Assembly: GCA_012719225.1 (NCBI GenBank)
Contig: JAAYAT010000205.1
Location: forward strand, 1-34,021
Source: Verrucomicrobiaceae bacterium
GTDB taxonomy: Bacteria > Verrucomicrobiota > Verrucomicrobiia > Verrucomicrobiales > DEV007
Reading direction: 5' to 3'
DNA: 34,021 nucleotides
In this document: piece after piece, positions 7,732 to 16,163 of the stretch
Layout of the letters: the number at the start of each line of letters is the position of its first letter
How positions within the stretch are numbered: the first letter of the stretch is position 1
Made by a program: the position numbers and the translations under genes
The notes under the pieces: model-generated
The model's database searches: none
The model's input: only the letters and a program-made list of their open reading frames with translations
Told to the model about the DNA's origin: nothing

Positions 7732-10422
7732 ATGAACCCACCCGCCCGACCGCTCCCCCGCTCCGTCTCTTTCGCGCCCCTCGCCGCGAGGATCCTCGCC
7801 GCAGCGATTTTCCCCGCGATGATCCTCCCCGCGACGGGACAGGAAAAAGCGCACCTCGAACTCGACTCGCCTTTCGCCTCTTTCGTCGAGGAGGGCACCC
7901 CCTATTTCACCCAGACCGTGGACGCCCGCGACTTCGGGGAAACGCCGCAACCCGACAACCTCAGCCCCCGAGGCATCGTCATCCCGGCGGGCCACGGCTA
8001 TTTCGCCTGCTTTGATCCCGACCTGCTGCGCTGGGCGCTCTTTTGGAAGGAAAACGAGGCGGGCGAATACCTCAGCATGGGCGGCATGAGCACCGGCAGC
8101 TACCGCCTTCCCAACCGCAAGGCACCCCCCGGGCAAAAGGGCCTCCCCCACCCCATCGGCACGCCGCTTCTCGCCCTGCCGCTACGCCCCGGCGTCTCAA
8201 CCGGGGAGACCCCCGCGCTCGAAGACGCCCGCGACCACGGCCACGCCGAACCGGGCGAACTCGGACTCGGTGCCATCGATCCCAAAAAAGGCCGCTTTTC
8301 CGGGCTGCGCCTCGTCGGGGATACCATCCAGATCGAATACACCGTCGGCGGCACCCTCGTCCGGGAACGCATTTCTTCGGAAAAAGGAAAGATCACCCGC
8401 ACTCTCGCGGTGGCGCCGCACCGTCACAAACTCCACCTGCGCATCGGCGCGGGCGACGCCGACTGGCTCAGCCTCGATCCCACCGACGAGACCACCACCT
8501 ATCGGATCGTCCTGACCGAAACCGGAGAATCGAGCCTCTCCGACGGCGGCGCGTTCGCCGACCTGCCCGCCCCGGCCCGCCGCTGGCCCGCAGCGGTGAA
8601 AACCGGTGCCCCCGTGCCGCCCGCCAAAGACGCCGCCTGGGTCTTCGACGACCTGCCCCTCCCCGTCCCCAATCCCTGGAAGCGCAACGTCCGCCTCGCC
8701 GATCTGGCCTTTTTCCCCGACGGCCGCGCCGTCCTCGTCACCTTCGACGGCGACATCTGGATCGCGAAAGGCCTCGACTCCGACGACGGAGCCGAGTGGA
8801 GCCGCTTCGCCGCGGGCCTGCACGAACCGCAGAACCTCGCCCTCCGCGACGGCGGGATTTTCGTCTTCGACCGCAACGGCATCGTCGCGCTCCACGACAC
8901 CGACGGCAACGGCGAGGCCGACTGGTATGAAAATGTCTCCAACATCTTCGCCCAATCCGCCGAGACCCGGCAGTACGCCAACGACTTCATCGCCCTGCCC
9001 GAAGGCGGATTTTTTGTCGCCCTCGGCGGTCAGATCGGCTCCACCATCGGCAAACTCAACGGCACCGTCATTCGCGTCGCCCCCGACGGCAATTCCTACG
9101 AAGTCATCGCCACCGGATTCCGCCAGCCCTACCTCGGCTACGATGAAAAAACCAAAATCCTCAGCGCCAGCGACCAGCAGGGCAACTGGAAACCCGCCAC
9201 TCCCATCTACCGCGTCGAGACGGGCCGCTACTTCGGATTCCAGCCCGAGAAGTTCAAAGGCGACGTCACTCATCCCGCCACGATCTCGCCCGCCGAGGTC
9301 TGGATCCCCCACTTCATCAACCAGTCGGGAGCCGGCCAGGTCTGGGTCCGCGACATCGGGGACAAGGGCACGCAAATGGGACCGCTCAACGACGCCCTCA
9401 TCCATATCGGCTACAACCGGCCCGAAATTTTCAAGGTCTACCTCGATGAAAAGGGCGAACAGGGCGCGGTCCTGCCCCTCCTCTCCGGCTTTCCCTCGGG
9501 TCTGCTCAACGGGCGGGTCAATCCCTCCGACGGTCTCCTCTACGTGACCGGATTCCAGATCTTCGGCAGCTCGGGCACCCGCATCAGCGGGGTCTACCGG
9601 GTCCGCCCCGGCGAAACCGAGGCCCACCTCCCCCGCGAAGTTCGGGCCGAAAAACGCGGCATCCTCCTCCGCTTCGACGAGCCCCTCTCCCCCGAACACG
9701 TCGCCGAGCTGGGCCGCTACTCCGCCGACCGCTGGAACTACCTACAGACCCACGCCTACGGATCGGGCAACTACAAGCTCGATGGGACGCCCGGACAGGA
9801 GGCCCTCCCCGTGCTCAGCGCCAAACTCTCTCAGGATGGCAAATCCCTCTTCCTCGGATTCGGCGACATGAAACCCTCGGATTCCCTCCGGCTCACCTAC
9901 CGCCTCCCCATCCCCGAAGCCACCCGGGTGGAAAACCTCTACCTCACCGTTCACTCGCTCCCCTCCTTTGATTTGTCGAAAATCGGCTTCGCCGACAACC
10001 AGGTCGATCTGACCCCGCGCACCGACCTCACCGGCGGTGCCGGAACCGTCGAACCGACCGCCGCACTCGGCAAGGAAGTCGCGGTCCGCTACGGCTGCGT
10101 CGCCTGTCACGCCACCGGCGATCCCGACATCCCCGGGCCGCCCGTCGCGGCGGCGGGAGAAGCCAATCTCGCGGTCGGCCCGTCCTGGATCGGACTCTGG
10201 GGCGCCAAACGCGTCTTTAGCGACGGTTCCGAAATCCGGAACATCGACGAAGTCTACCTGCGCGAATCCATCCTCGATCCCGCCCGCCGGGTCATGCAAG
10301 GCTACGAGATGGAACTCACCGGCGTGGGCATGCCCTCCTATCTCGGCGTGCTCCAAGACCACGAGATCGATTCCGTGGTGCTCTATATCAAAAGCCTGAA
10401 GAAGAAGTCGCCGAAGAAATAG
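7732..10422 (+). CDS. DUF6797-like / beta-propeller protein with C-terminal c-type cytochrome domain
   Basis: Signal peptide; N-terminal SPFASFVEEGTPYFTQTVDARDFGE...NLSPRGIVIPAGHGYFACFDPDLLRWA typical of DUF6797; propeller region; heme motif CVACH, later GVGMPSYLGVL as a possible Met ligand. Confidence 0.85.
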   Translation: MNPPARPLPRSVSFAPLAARILAAAIFPAMILPATGQEKAHLELDSPFASFVEEGTPYFTQTVDARDFGETPQPDNLSPRGIVIPAGHGYFACFDPDLLRWALFWKENEAGEYLSMGGMSTGSYRLPNRKAPPGQKGLPHPIGTPLLALPLRPGVSTGETPALEDARDHGHAEPGELGLGAIDPKKGRFSGLRLVGDTIQIEYTVGGTLVRERISSEKGKITRTLAVAPHRHKLHLRIGAGDADWLSLDPTDETTTYRIVLTETGESSLSDGGAFADLPAPARRWPAAVKTGAPVPPAKDAAWVFDDLPLPVPNPWKRNVRLADLAFFPDGRAVLVTFDGDIWIAKGLDSDDGAEWSRFAAGLHEPQNLALRDGGIFVFDRNGIVALHDTDGNGEADWYENVSNIFAQSAETRQYANDFIALPEGGFFVALGGQIGSTIGKLNGTVIRVAPDGNSYEVIATGFRQPYLGYDEKTKILSASDQQGNWKPATPIYRVETGRYFGFQPEKFKGDVTHPATISPAEVWIPHFINQSGAGQVWVRDIGDKGTQMGPLNDALIHIGYNRPEIFKVYLDEKGEQGAVLPLLSGFPSGLLNGRVNPSDGLLYVTGFQIFGSSGTRISGVYRVRPGETEAHLPREVRAEKRGILLRFDEPLSPEHVAELGRYSADRWNYLQTHAYGSGNYKLDGTPGQEALPVLSAKLSQDGKSLFLGFGDMKPSDSLRLTYRLPIPEATRVENLYLTVHSLPSFDLSKIGFADNQVDLTPRTDLTGGAGTVEPTAALGKEVAVRYGCVACHATGDPDIPGPPVAAAGEANLAVGPSWIGLWGAKRVFSDGSEIRNIDEVYLRESILDPARRVMQGYEMELTGVGMPSYLGVLQDHEIDSVVLYIKSLKKKSPKK

Positions 10423-10460
10423 TATCCTGTTTCCGCAATTCAACCCCTCAACCCCAGAAA

Positions 10461-10495
10461 AGCTAAACAGCAAAAAAGCTAACAGCTAAATAGCT
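10461..10495. repeat. AT-rich dispersed repeat, copy 1 (AGCTAAACAGC family)
   Basis: agctaaacagcaaaaaagctaacagctaaatagct; 30/35 ungapped identity to the reverse complement of 19982-20016. Confidence 0.8.
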
Positions 10496-10501
10496 CCCCC
10501 C

Positions 10502-13500
10502 TCACTCCACCTGCACCGGATGCTGCAGATACGCGATCAAATCGATCACCTGCTCCTCTTCGAAGGCGAGGAGCAGTCCTTCGGGCATCATGGAGACGGG
10601 TGCGACCTCCCGTTTGGCGATCCCGCTTTTCTCCAACACGATCTCGCCGGTCAACTGTCGTAGGGTCAGGGTTCGGTCGTTTTCCTCACCGACCACTCCG
10701 GTGAGGACCCGTCCGTCGGCGAGAGTCAGGAGGCTCATGCGATAGTCCGCGCTTACGACCGCTCCGGGGTCGAGAATGTTTTCGAGCAAATAGCCGAGCT
10801 CGTTACGGTTCGATCCGGTGAGATCGGGACCGATGCTGCCGCCCGCGCCGTAGAGGACATGGCAGGCGCCGCAGATTCCGGCATAGAGCTGGCGACCGCT
10901 GCTGAGATTGGCGGCGGCGAGGCGTTCGGGCGTGAGTTTGGCGGTCCATTCCTCGATGAGCTTGCGTTTGTCCTCGCTGGACTCCCGCAACTCGCCCCAG
11001 ACGCGGGCGAGTGTGTCCCGCAGTTCTTTCTCCGGGAAAGCGTTGATCTGACGGGCGTGGAAGGCCGAGAGATCCGACTTCGGAATAGCTCCCGCCTCGA
11101 TTTCCCCGAGCAGGGCCGCCGCCCAAGCCGGACGCGAGACCAACACCTCCAGAAGCGCGGGCCGCGCCGATTCGCCGAATTTCCGGTAGCGTTTCGCGAG
11201 GGTGACGCCGAGGGCGGGGTCTTCGAAAAGAGCGAGTCCTTTCACCGCCTCGACCTGGAGATGGCGGTCGCCAAGAAAGTCCTCACACAATTTCCGGAGA
11301 TCGTCGGGTCGATTGGCGATGAGCGTCTCGAGGGCGGATTTCCGCATCGCGAGGTCGGCGTTTTCGTTCCGAACGAGCGCCTTGATCTCATCAAGGGCGC
11401 GCCCGTCGCCGAAGAGCACGTTGAGCTCGCGGACCAGCCCGGCGAGTGACTCGTCCGTCTCCGCCCCTCCTGCGAGCGCGGCGACGAGATCGTCCCAGCT
11501 CTCCGGTTTGGGCGCTTTGCGCCAACCTTGCAGGCCCTCGCTGACCCCGGTGAGCAGGGCCAACCGCTCCGCGCTTTCCCGTTTTTTGGTCATCGTCAGG
11601 AGCGCATCCAGACCGGCGGGATCTTTCTCGATCCGGCTGGTCAGGCTGCGGGCGATCCAGCGGAGGGTCTCCGGCCAGGAGCAGGTCTCCGCGATGCGCA
11701 CCAGTGCGAGGGGATCGGACTCCGCCAGCGGGCTGATTCCGAACCAGATGAGGTGCGGCAGGTTGTGGTCATGGGCGTCTTCGTCACGGGCCGCCAGGGC
11801 TTCCCCGAGAGCGGTGCGCTGGGCGAAAGGGAGACGCTGCAGGGTGGAGGCGAGAGCGAGCCGCACCGGCGCGGAATCATCCCGGCGCGCCATCGCCACG
11901 AATCGGGAAAAAAGATCGCCGGCGAGCGGAGCGGGCATCCGGTGCGGCATCGGCCCGGTGAGGACGTCGATGGGTTGTCTTTCTGTAAGGAAGCGAATCG
12001 CCCAGATCCGCACCCGCTCCTCCCCGTCGTCGAGGAGGGAGCTCCAGTCGAATTTCTCCCCCATGGCGTGCAAATGCCACATCGCCCGGAGGCGCGGCAC
12101 CACTTCCTCCTCCTCCCGCAGCATCGCGGAGAACAGCGACGACGCCTCGGGGAAGGTCCCTCCCCCGGCGAGATGGCGACGGATCCGCCGGTCCAGCCAG
12201 GGGTCCGGCTCCCGCATCGCCGCCGTCACCAGCGACGCGGTGAGGACCCCGTCCGCCGGCATGAGGTTCGCCTTTTTTCCCTCGCCATATTGGATGCGGT
12301 AGAGGCGTCCGCTGCTGCGATGGACCCCGGTGTGCTCGTGGCATTCTCCGGTGTCACTCCAGTCCAGCAGATACACCGCACCGTCCGCTCCGGCACGGAT
12401 GTCGATGCCGCGGAACCAAGGATCTTCGGTCCGAAAAATGTCGGGCTCGTGGCGGCCGAGATAACCGCTCCCCTCGCGGTCGAGTCGCTCCACGTTGGTG
12501 CGGAAGCCGTGCATGTTGAGAGTGAAAAGACGGTCGTGGAAACGCTCCGGCCAATCTCGCCCCTGGTAGATCATCATTCCGACATGAGCGTGGCCGCCGC
12601 CATAGGCATCCGCCGCGCCGTCGCGGGATTCGCTCCATTTTCCCGAGGTGTCGAAATGCCAGTGATCGGCGTGCATGTCGAGCCGCTCGTAGAAATAGGG
12701 ATTGGGATCCGCGCCCGACCGTTCCTTGAAATGCGCCCCCGGGATGCCGTGCCAGAGATGTCCGTTGACCGTGTTGATGAAAAACAGCTCGCCGTGACGA
12801 TCCCAATCGTGGCCCCAGGGGTTGGTGGTTCCGTGAGTGACCATTTCGAAGACCTTCCACTCTGGATGAAAACGCCAGATCCCGCCTTTCGTGGGAATGC
12901 GATCCGACTCCGGCGTGCCCGGAGCACCGACGAGACCGGGACAGGCATGCCCGACCCTGCCATAGAGCCAGCCGTCCGGCCCCCAGCGGAGTCCATTGGC
13001 GAAATTGTGGTAGTTCGCCTCCGCCACGGTGAAGCCATCGAGCACCACGACCGGCTCGCCGTCGGGCACGTCGTCGCCATCCGCATCGGGGACGAAGAGC
13101 AACCGCGGCGGACACATCAGCCAGACCCCGCCGTGCCCCAACTCGACACTGGTCAGCATGTTCACCTTGTCGGTGAAGACGGTGCGCCTGTCCGCCACCC
13201 CGTCGCCGTCGGTGTCTTCCAGAATGAGGACCCGGTCCCGCATCGTGAGGTCGAAACGTGTCGCCCGCTCGGCGTAGGTGTAGTTCTCGGCCACCCAGAG
13301 GCGGCCGCGCCCGTCCCAAGTCATCGCGATGGGATTGCGCAGATCGGGTTCGGAGGCGAAGAGGGTCGCGGAGAATCCCTCGGGCAGGTCGAACATTTTC
13401 AAAGCCTCTGCCGCTGGCGGAGGCTGCGCGTTTGGGTCCGGCTCGCTGTTCCGGATCTCGGGGAACTCCTCCGCCCCGAGGGAACCGAACCAGAGGACCA

Positions 13501-13570
13501 GGAAAAGGACGTGGATCTTTGTGGGGATGCCAGTCCGTTGGCACGGTAGCGGGGAATGCATTTTCTCCAT
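10502..13570 (-). CDS. PVC-type heme-binding CxxCH membrane-bound dehydrogenase (propeller + HEAT-like + cytochrome c)
   Basis: FDLPEGFSATLFASEPDLRNPIAMTWDGRGRLWVAENYTYAERA; VELGHGGVWLMCPPRLLFVPDADGDDVPDGEPVVVLDGF; C-terminal CGACH...GPDLTGSNRNELGYLLENILDPGAVV. Confidence 0.93.
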   Translation of the reverse strand: MEKMHSPLPCQRTGIPTKIHVLFLVLWFGSLGAEEFPEIRNSEPDPNAQPPPAAEALKMFDLPEGFSATLFASEPDLRNPIAMTWDGRGRLWVAENYTYAERATRFDLTMRDRVLILEDTDGDGVADRRTVFTDKVNMLTSVELGHGGVWLMCPPRLLFVPDADGDDVPDGEPVVVLDGFTVAEANYHNFANGLRWGPDGWLYGRVGHACPGLVGAPGTPESDRIPTKGGIWRFHPEWKVFEMVTHGTTNPWGHDWDRHGELFFINTVNGHLWHGIPGAHFKERSGADPNPYFYERLDMHADHWHFDTSGKWSESRDGAADAYGGGHAHVGMMIYQGRDWPERFHDRLFTLNMHGFRTNVERLDREGSGYLGRHEPDIFRTEDPWFRGIDIRAGADGAVYLLDWSDTGECHEHTGVHRSSGRLYRIQYGEGKKANLMPADGVLTASLVTAAMREPDPWLDRRIRRHLAGGGTFPEASSLFSAMLREEEEVVPRLRAMWHLHAMGEKFDWSSLLDDGEERVRIWAIRFLTERQPIDVLTGPMPHRMPAPLAGDLFSRFVAMARRDDSAPVRLALASTLQRLPFAQRTALGEALAARDEDAHDHNLPHLIWFGISPLAESDPLALVRIAETCSWPETLRWIARSLTSRIEKDPAGLDALLTMTKKRESAERLALLTGVSEGLQGWRKAPKPESWDDLVAALAGGAETDESLAGLVRELNVLFGDGRALDEIKALVRNENADLAMRKSALETLIANRPDDLRKLCEDFLGDRHLQVEAVKGLALFEDPALGVTLAKRYRKFGESARPALLEVLVSRPAWAAALLGEIEAGAIPKSDLSAFHARQINAFPEKELRDTLARVWGELRESSEDKRKLIEEWTAKLTPERLAAANLSSGRQLYAGICGACHVLYGAGGSIGPDLTGSNRNELGYLLENILDPGAVVSADYRMSLLTLADGRVLTGVVGEENDRTLTLRQLTGEIVLEKSGIAKREVAPVSMMPEGLLLAFEEEQVIDLIAYLQHPVQVE

Positions 13571-13587
13571 AGGCGAAGGCTAAGCTG

Positions 13588-14349
13588 CTAAGGTTTCGCG
13601 ACGTAATCGAAGCTCTCGACATCGATCACGAGCGCTTTGGTCCCGCCGCCGCGACCGAGTTCGACGAACCTGCCACTCACCTTCGCTGCGTAAAAGGCAC
13701 CGAGCTGGCGGAGGTGGCGGAAATGGACCTCGCAGCGGATGCCGGTCTGCTCATCGAGCGGCACGGTGAAGGCGAGGAAGATGGGAAAGGCGGTCGACTT
13801 GTCGCCGAAGATGGTGATCGAATCTCCTTTCGTGAGGACATCCTCGGCGTCGAGCCGCAGAGCGTTGTCGTAGCCGATCGCCTCGGTCTTTCTCGCCTTG
13901 TCGAAAAAATCGACGACCTGGCCGCGGGTCATGTAGACGTAGTCGCCGATGCGTCTTTTCAGCGTCTCGATCTTCGCCTCGACCTCGCGCAGCCTCGCCT
14001 CTTGCCCCGCCTTGAGGAGCGGACCCTGGCGCGGTTTGATCTGGAGATCCTGACTCAGACGTATCGTCTCGATCCGCCCGTCGGCACCGTAGCGGGCGTC
14101 GAGGTGGTCGATGTAAAGGAGGCGAGCGTTTTCCTGCACCTCGACGCGATACTGCCACGAGTAGTCCTTGAGCAGCTCGCGGTTTTTGTGGAGCACCTCC
14201 GAATAGATCAGAGCCCACTGCGCCGGGTCCTTGCTGGTCGAGATGGGTGCCTGCGCCGCCGCCTCGCGGCTGCCGGAGGCCAGGAGGACGAAGATCGCCA
14301 GACCCGAGAGGGTCGACCGGGAGAGCCAGGAGGGTTGGGTCGGATGCAT
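13588..14349 (-). CDS. Secreted hypothetical protein, possibly LolA-like fold
   Basis: In-frame ATG at 14349; signal peptide ...GLAIFVLLASGSREAAAQA; NRELLKDYSWQYRVEVQENARLLYIDHLDARYGADGRIETIRLS resembles a secreted 'YGADGK' outer-membrane-lipoprotein-sorting-like family. Stop lies 17 nt upstream of the 10502-13570 gene. Confidence 0.6.
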   Translation of the reverse strand: MHPTQPSWLSRSTLSGLAIFVLLASGSREAAAQAPISTSKDPAQWALIYSEVLHKNRELLKDYSWQYRVEVQENARLLYIDHLDARYGADGRIETIRLSQDLQIKPRQGPLLKAGQEARLREVEAKIETLKRRIGDYVYMTRGQVVDFFDKARKTEAIGYDNALRLDAEDVLTKGDSITIFGDKSTAFPIFLAFTVPLDEQTGIRCEVHFRHLRQLGAFYAAKVSGRFVELGRGGGTKALVIDVESFDYVAKP

Positions 14350-14479
14350 GGGGCATTGTGCCCCGGGGACGGGGCGCTGGCGAGTCCTTTCCTCTCGCAA
14401 ACACGTCTGCGGGGACCGACTCCTAAAGCAGCGCATTCCCGCCGCCTGCGCCGTCCCGATTCCGTGCCATTGTTCCCCC

Positions 14480-15610
14480 ATGACTCCATCCTCCCTTTTT
14501 GTCCGGCTCCTCGCCCTCGTCTTTCTCGCCCTGTCACCCGTCGCCTCGGCCGAGACCCGATCCGTGTATTTCGGCACCGGCGGACCGGGAGCGGAGGGCA
14601 TCTACCGCGCCACTTTCGACACCGAGACCGGCAAGCTCACCGCCGCCACCCTCGCCCACAAGATCGACCGCCCCGGCTTCCTCGCGCTGCATCCCGACGG
14701 CACCAAACTCTACGCGGTCGCCACCCAGGAAAAGACGGGCGGGGTCGCCGCCTACCGTATCGCCGACGACGGCTCGCTGGCGTTTTTCCACTTCGAACCC
14801 ACCGGTGACGGCGGCGCGGCGCATCTCGCGGTGCATCCTTCCGGAAAATTTCTCCTCACCGCGCAATACGGCGGCGGATCGGTCTCCCTGCTGCCGCTCG
14901 ACGGCGAGGGCACACCCGGCCCCGCCACGGTGACAGAGCACGAGGGCGGTTCGGGCGTCGTCGCGGGTCGGCAGGACTCGCCCCATCCGCACTGGTGCGG
15001 CTATTCGCCGGATGGGAAATACGCCTTCGTCCCCGATCTGGGTCTCGATGGGATCGTCATCTACGCCGTCGATCCGGACCAGGCAGCCATCACGAAACAC
15101 GGCTTCGCCGCGTCGGTTCCGGGAGGCGGCCCCCGTCACATGCGTTTCTCGAAGGATGGGAAATTCATCTATCTGCTCAACGAACTGAGCCTCTCGACCA
15201 GCGTCTTCTCCTGGGACGCCGCGAAGGGCGAGGCGACCCTCGTTTCCACCACTCCCACCCTCAGCGAAGAAACCAAGGCCGGAGAAACCCACAACTCCGC
15301 CGCCGAGATCCTCGTCCATCCCGAGGGGCCGTTTGTCTACTCCTCCAACCGCGGGCATGACACTGTCACCGTCTACCGCACCGCCGATGGCGGGGCCGCC
15401 CTCGAGGTCATCCAAGTCCAGCCGATCCGCGGCGCCTTTCCCCGCAACATCAACCTCGATCCCACCGGCAAATGGCTCCTCGCCGCCGGAGCCGACTCCC
15501 ACACCATCGCCGTCCATGCCGTGGATCCCGACACCGGTCGGCTGACCTACCAGCGCGGCGCCATCATCCACGTCCCCGCGCCGATCTGCATCCTCTTTGG
15601 GGAAGGATGA
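14480..15610 (+). CDS. Lactonase family beta-propeller (6-phosphogluconolactonase-like, Pfam lactonase 7-bladed type), secreted
   Basis: Signal peptide MTPSSLFVRLLALVFLALSPVASA; YFGTGGPGAEGIYRATFDTETGKL; PHPHWCGYSPDGKYAFVPDLGLD; PRHMRFSKDGKFIYLLNELS; SNRGHDTVTVY. Confidence 0.92.
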   Translation: MTPSSLFVRLLALVFLALSPVASAETRSVYFGTGGPGAEGIYRATFDTETGKLTAATLAHKIDRPGFLALHPDGTKLYAVATQEKTGGVAAYRIADDGSLAFFHFEPTGDGGAAHLAVHPSGKFLLTAQYGGGSVSLLPLDGEGTPGPATVTEHEGGSGVVAGRQDSPHPHWCGYSPDGKYAFVPDLGLDGIVIYAVDPDQAAITKHGFAASVPGGGPRHMRFSKDGKFIYLLNELSLSTSVFSWDAAKGEATLVSTTPTLSEETKAGETHNSAAEILVHPEGPFVYSSNRGHDTVTVYRTADGGAALEVIQVQPIRGAFPRNINLDPTGKWLLAAGADSHTIAVHAVDPDTGRLTYQRGAIIHVPAPICILFGEG

Positions 15611-15792
15611 ATTATGAAGTATGAATTAGGAAGGGCTTTGGCGGCAGCTCTTGGGGGAGAGGGAGACGATTTGGGAAAAGAGCGCGAAAGGCGTTTGACG
15701 AAATGATAGGGCGAACCGTCGCCACGGGAAGATTGGCATCTTCCTCCACGCCTCAATCCCCCCCCTCCTCATCATTCATAATTCGTCCCTCC
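15601..15792. mobile_element. MITE-like repeat unit 1, bounded by imperfect terminal inverted repeats
   Basis: Left end ggaaggatgaattatgaagtatga (15601-15624) against right end tcatcattcataattcgtccctcc (15769-15792): 20/24 complementary. Contains hairpin ggaagat-tggc-atcttcc. Confidence 0.5.
15661..15752. repeat. Direct repeat core, copy 1
   Basis: gggagacgatttgggaaaagagcgcgaaaggcgttt...cacgggaagattggcatcttcctccacgcc, near-identical to 15958-16048. Confidence 0.9.
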
Positions 15793-15860
15793 ACACCTCT
15801 CTCACGGATCGCGGCGCAGGGCATTGATCAACTCATTGATCTTCTAGATAGAGTCTCATT

Positions 15861-15937
15861 TCCGAAAATTCGGAGTCCGTATCTCACTCGTGGAATGGTC
15901 GTTCCGAAAATTCGGAGTCCGCGTCGGAACGTTCCGA
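15861..15937. repeat. Cluster of TCCGAA/TTCGGA palindromes
   Basis: tccgaaaattcggagtccg at 15861-15879 and 15903-15921; perfect palindrome tcggaacgttccga at 15924-15937. Confidence 0.75.
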
Positions 15938-15957
15938 AGAGCACTCCCGGAGGGGAA

Positions 15958-16048
15958 GGGAGACGATTTGGGAAAAGAGCGCGAAAGGCGTTTGGCGGAA
16001 GATAGGGCGAGCCGCCCCCACGGGAAGATTAGCATCTTCCTCCACGCC
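15958..16048. repeat. Direct repeat core, copy 2
   Basis: Near-identical to 15661-15752; the conserved hairpin has loop tagc instead of tggc. Confidence 0.9.
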
Positions 16049-16086
16049 TTCTCCCTCAATCCCTGGACACCTCAATCCCTCCTCCT

Positions 16087-16109
16087 CATAATTCATAATT
16101 CATCCTTCC
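16087..16109. repeat. Right terminal inverted repeat of the 15601-16109 element
   Basis: cataattcataattcatccttcc; its reverse complement matches 15601-15623 at 22/23. Confidence 0.85.
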
Positions 16110-16163
16110 AGCCGCCGCTATCACGGCATTGCCACGCCGTCCCCGACACGTCACGATGCGCGG

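Noticed and set aside
11528-13549. 673-aa plus-strand ORF opposite the PVC-type dehydrogenase
   Set aside because: Complement-frame artefact. The minus-strand product has clear dehydrogenase and CxxCH motifs.
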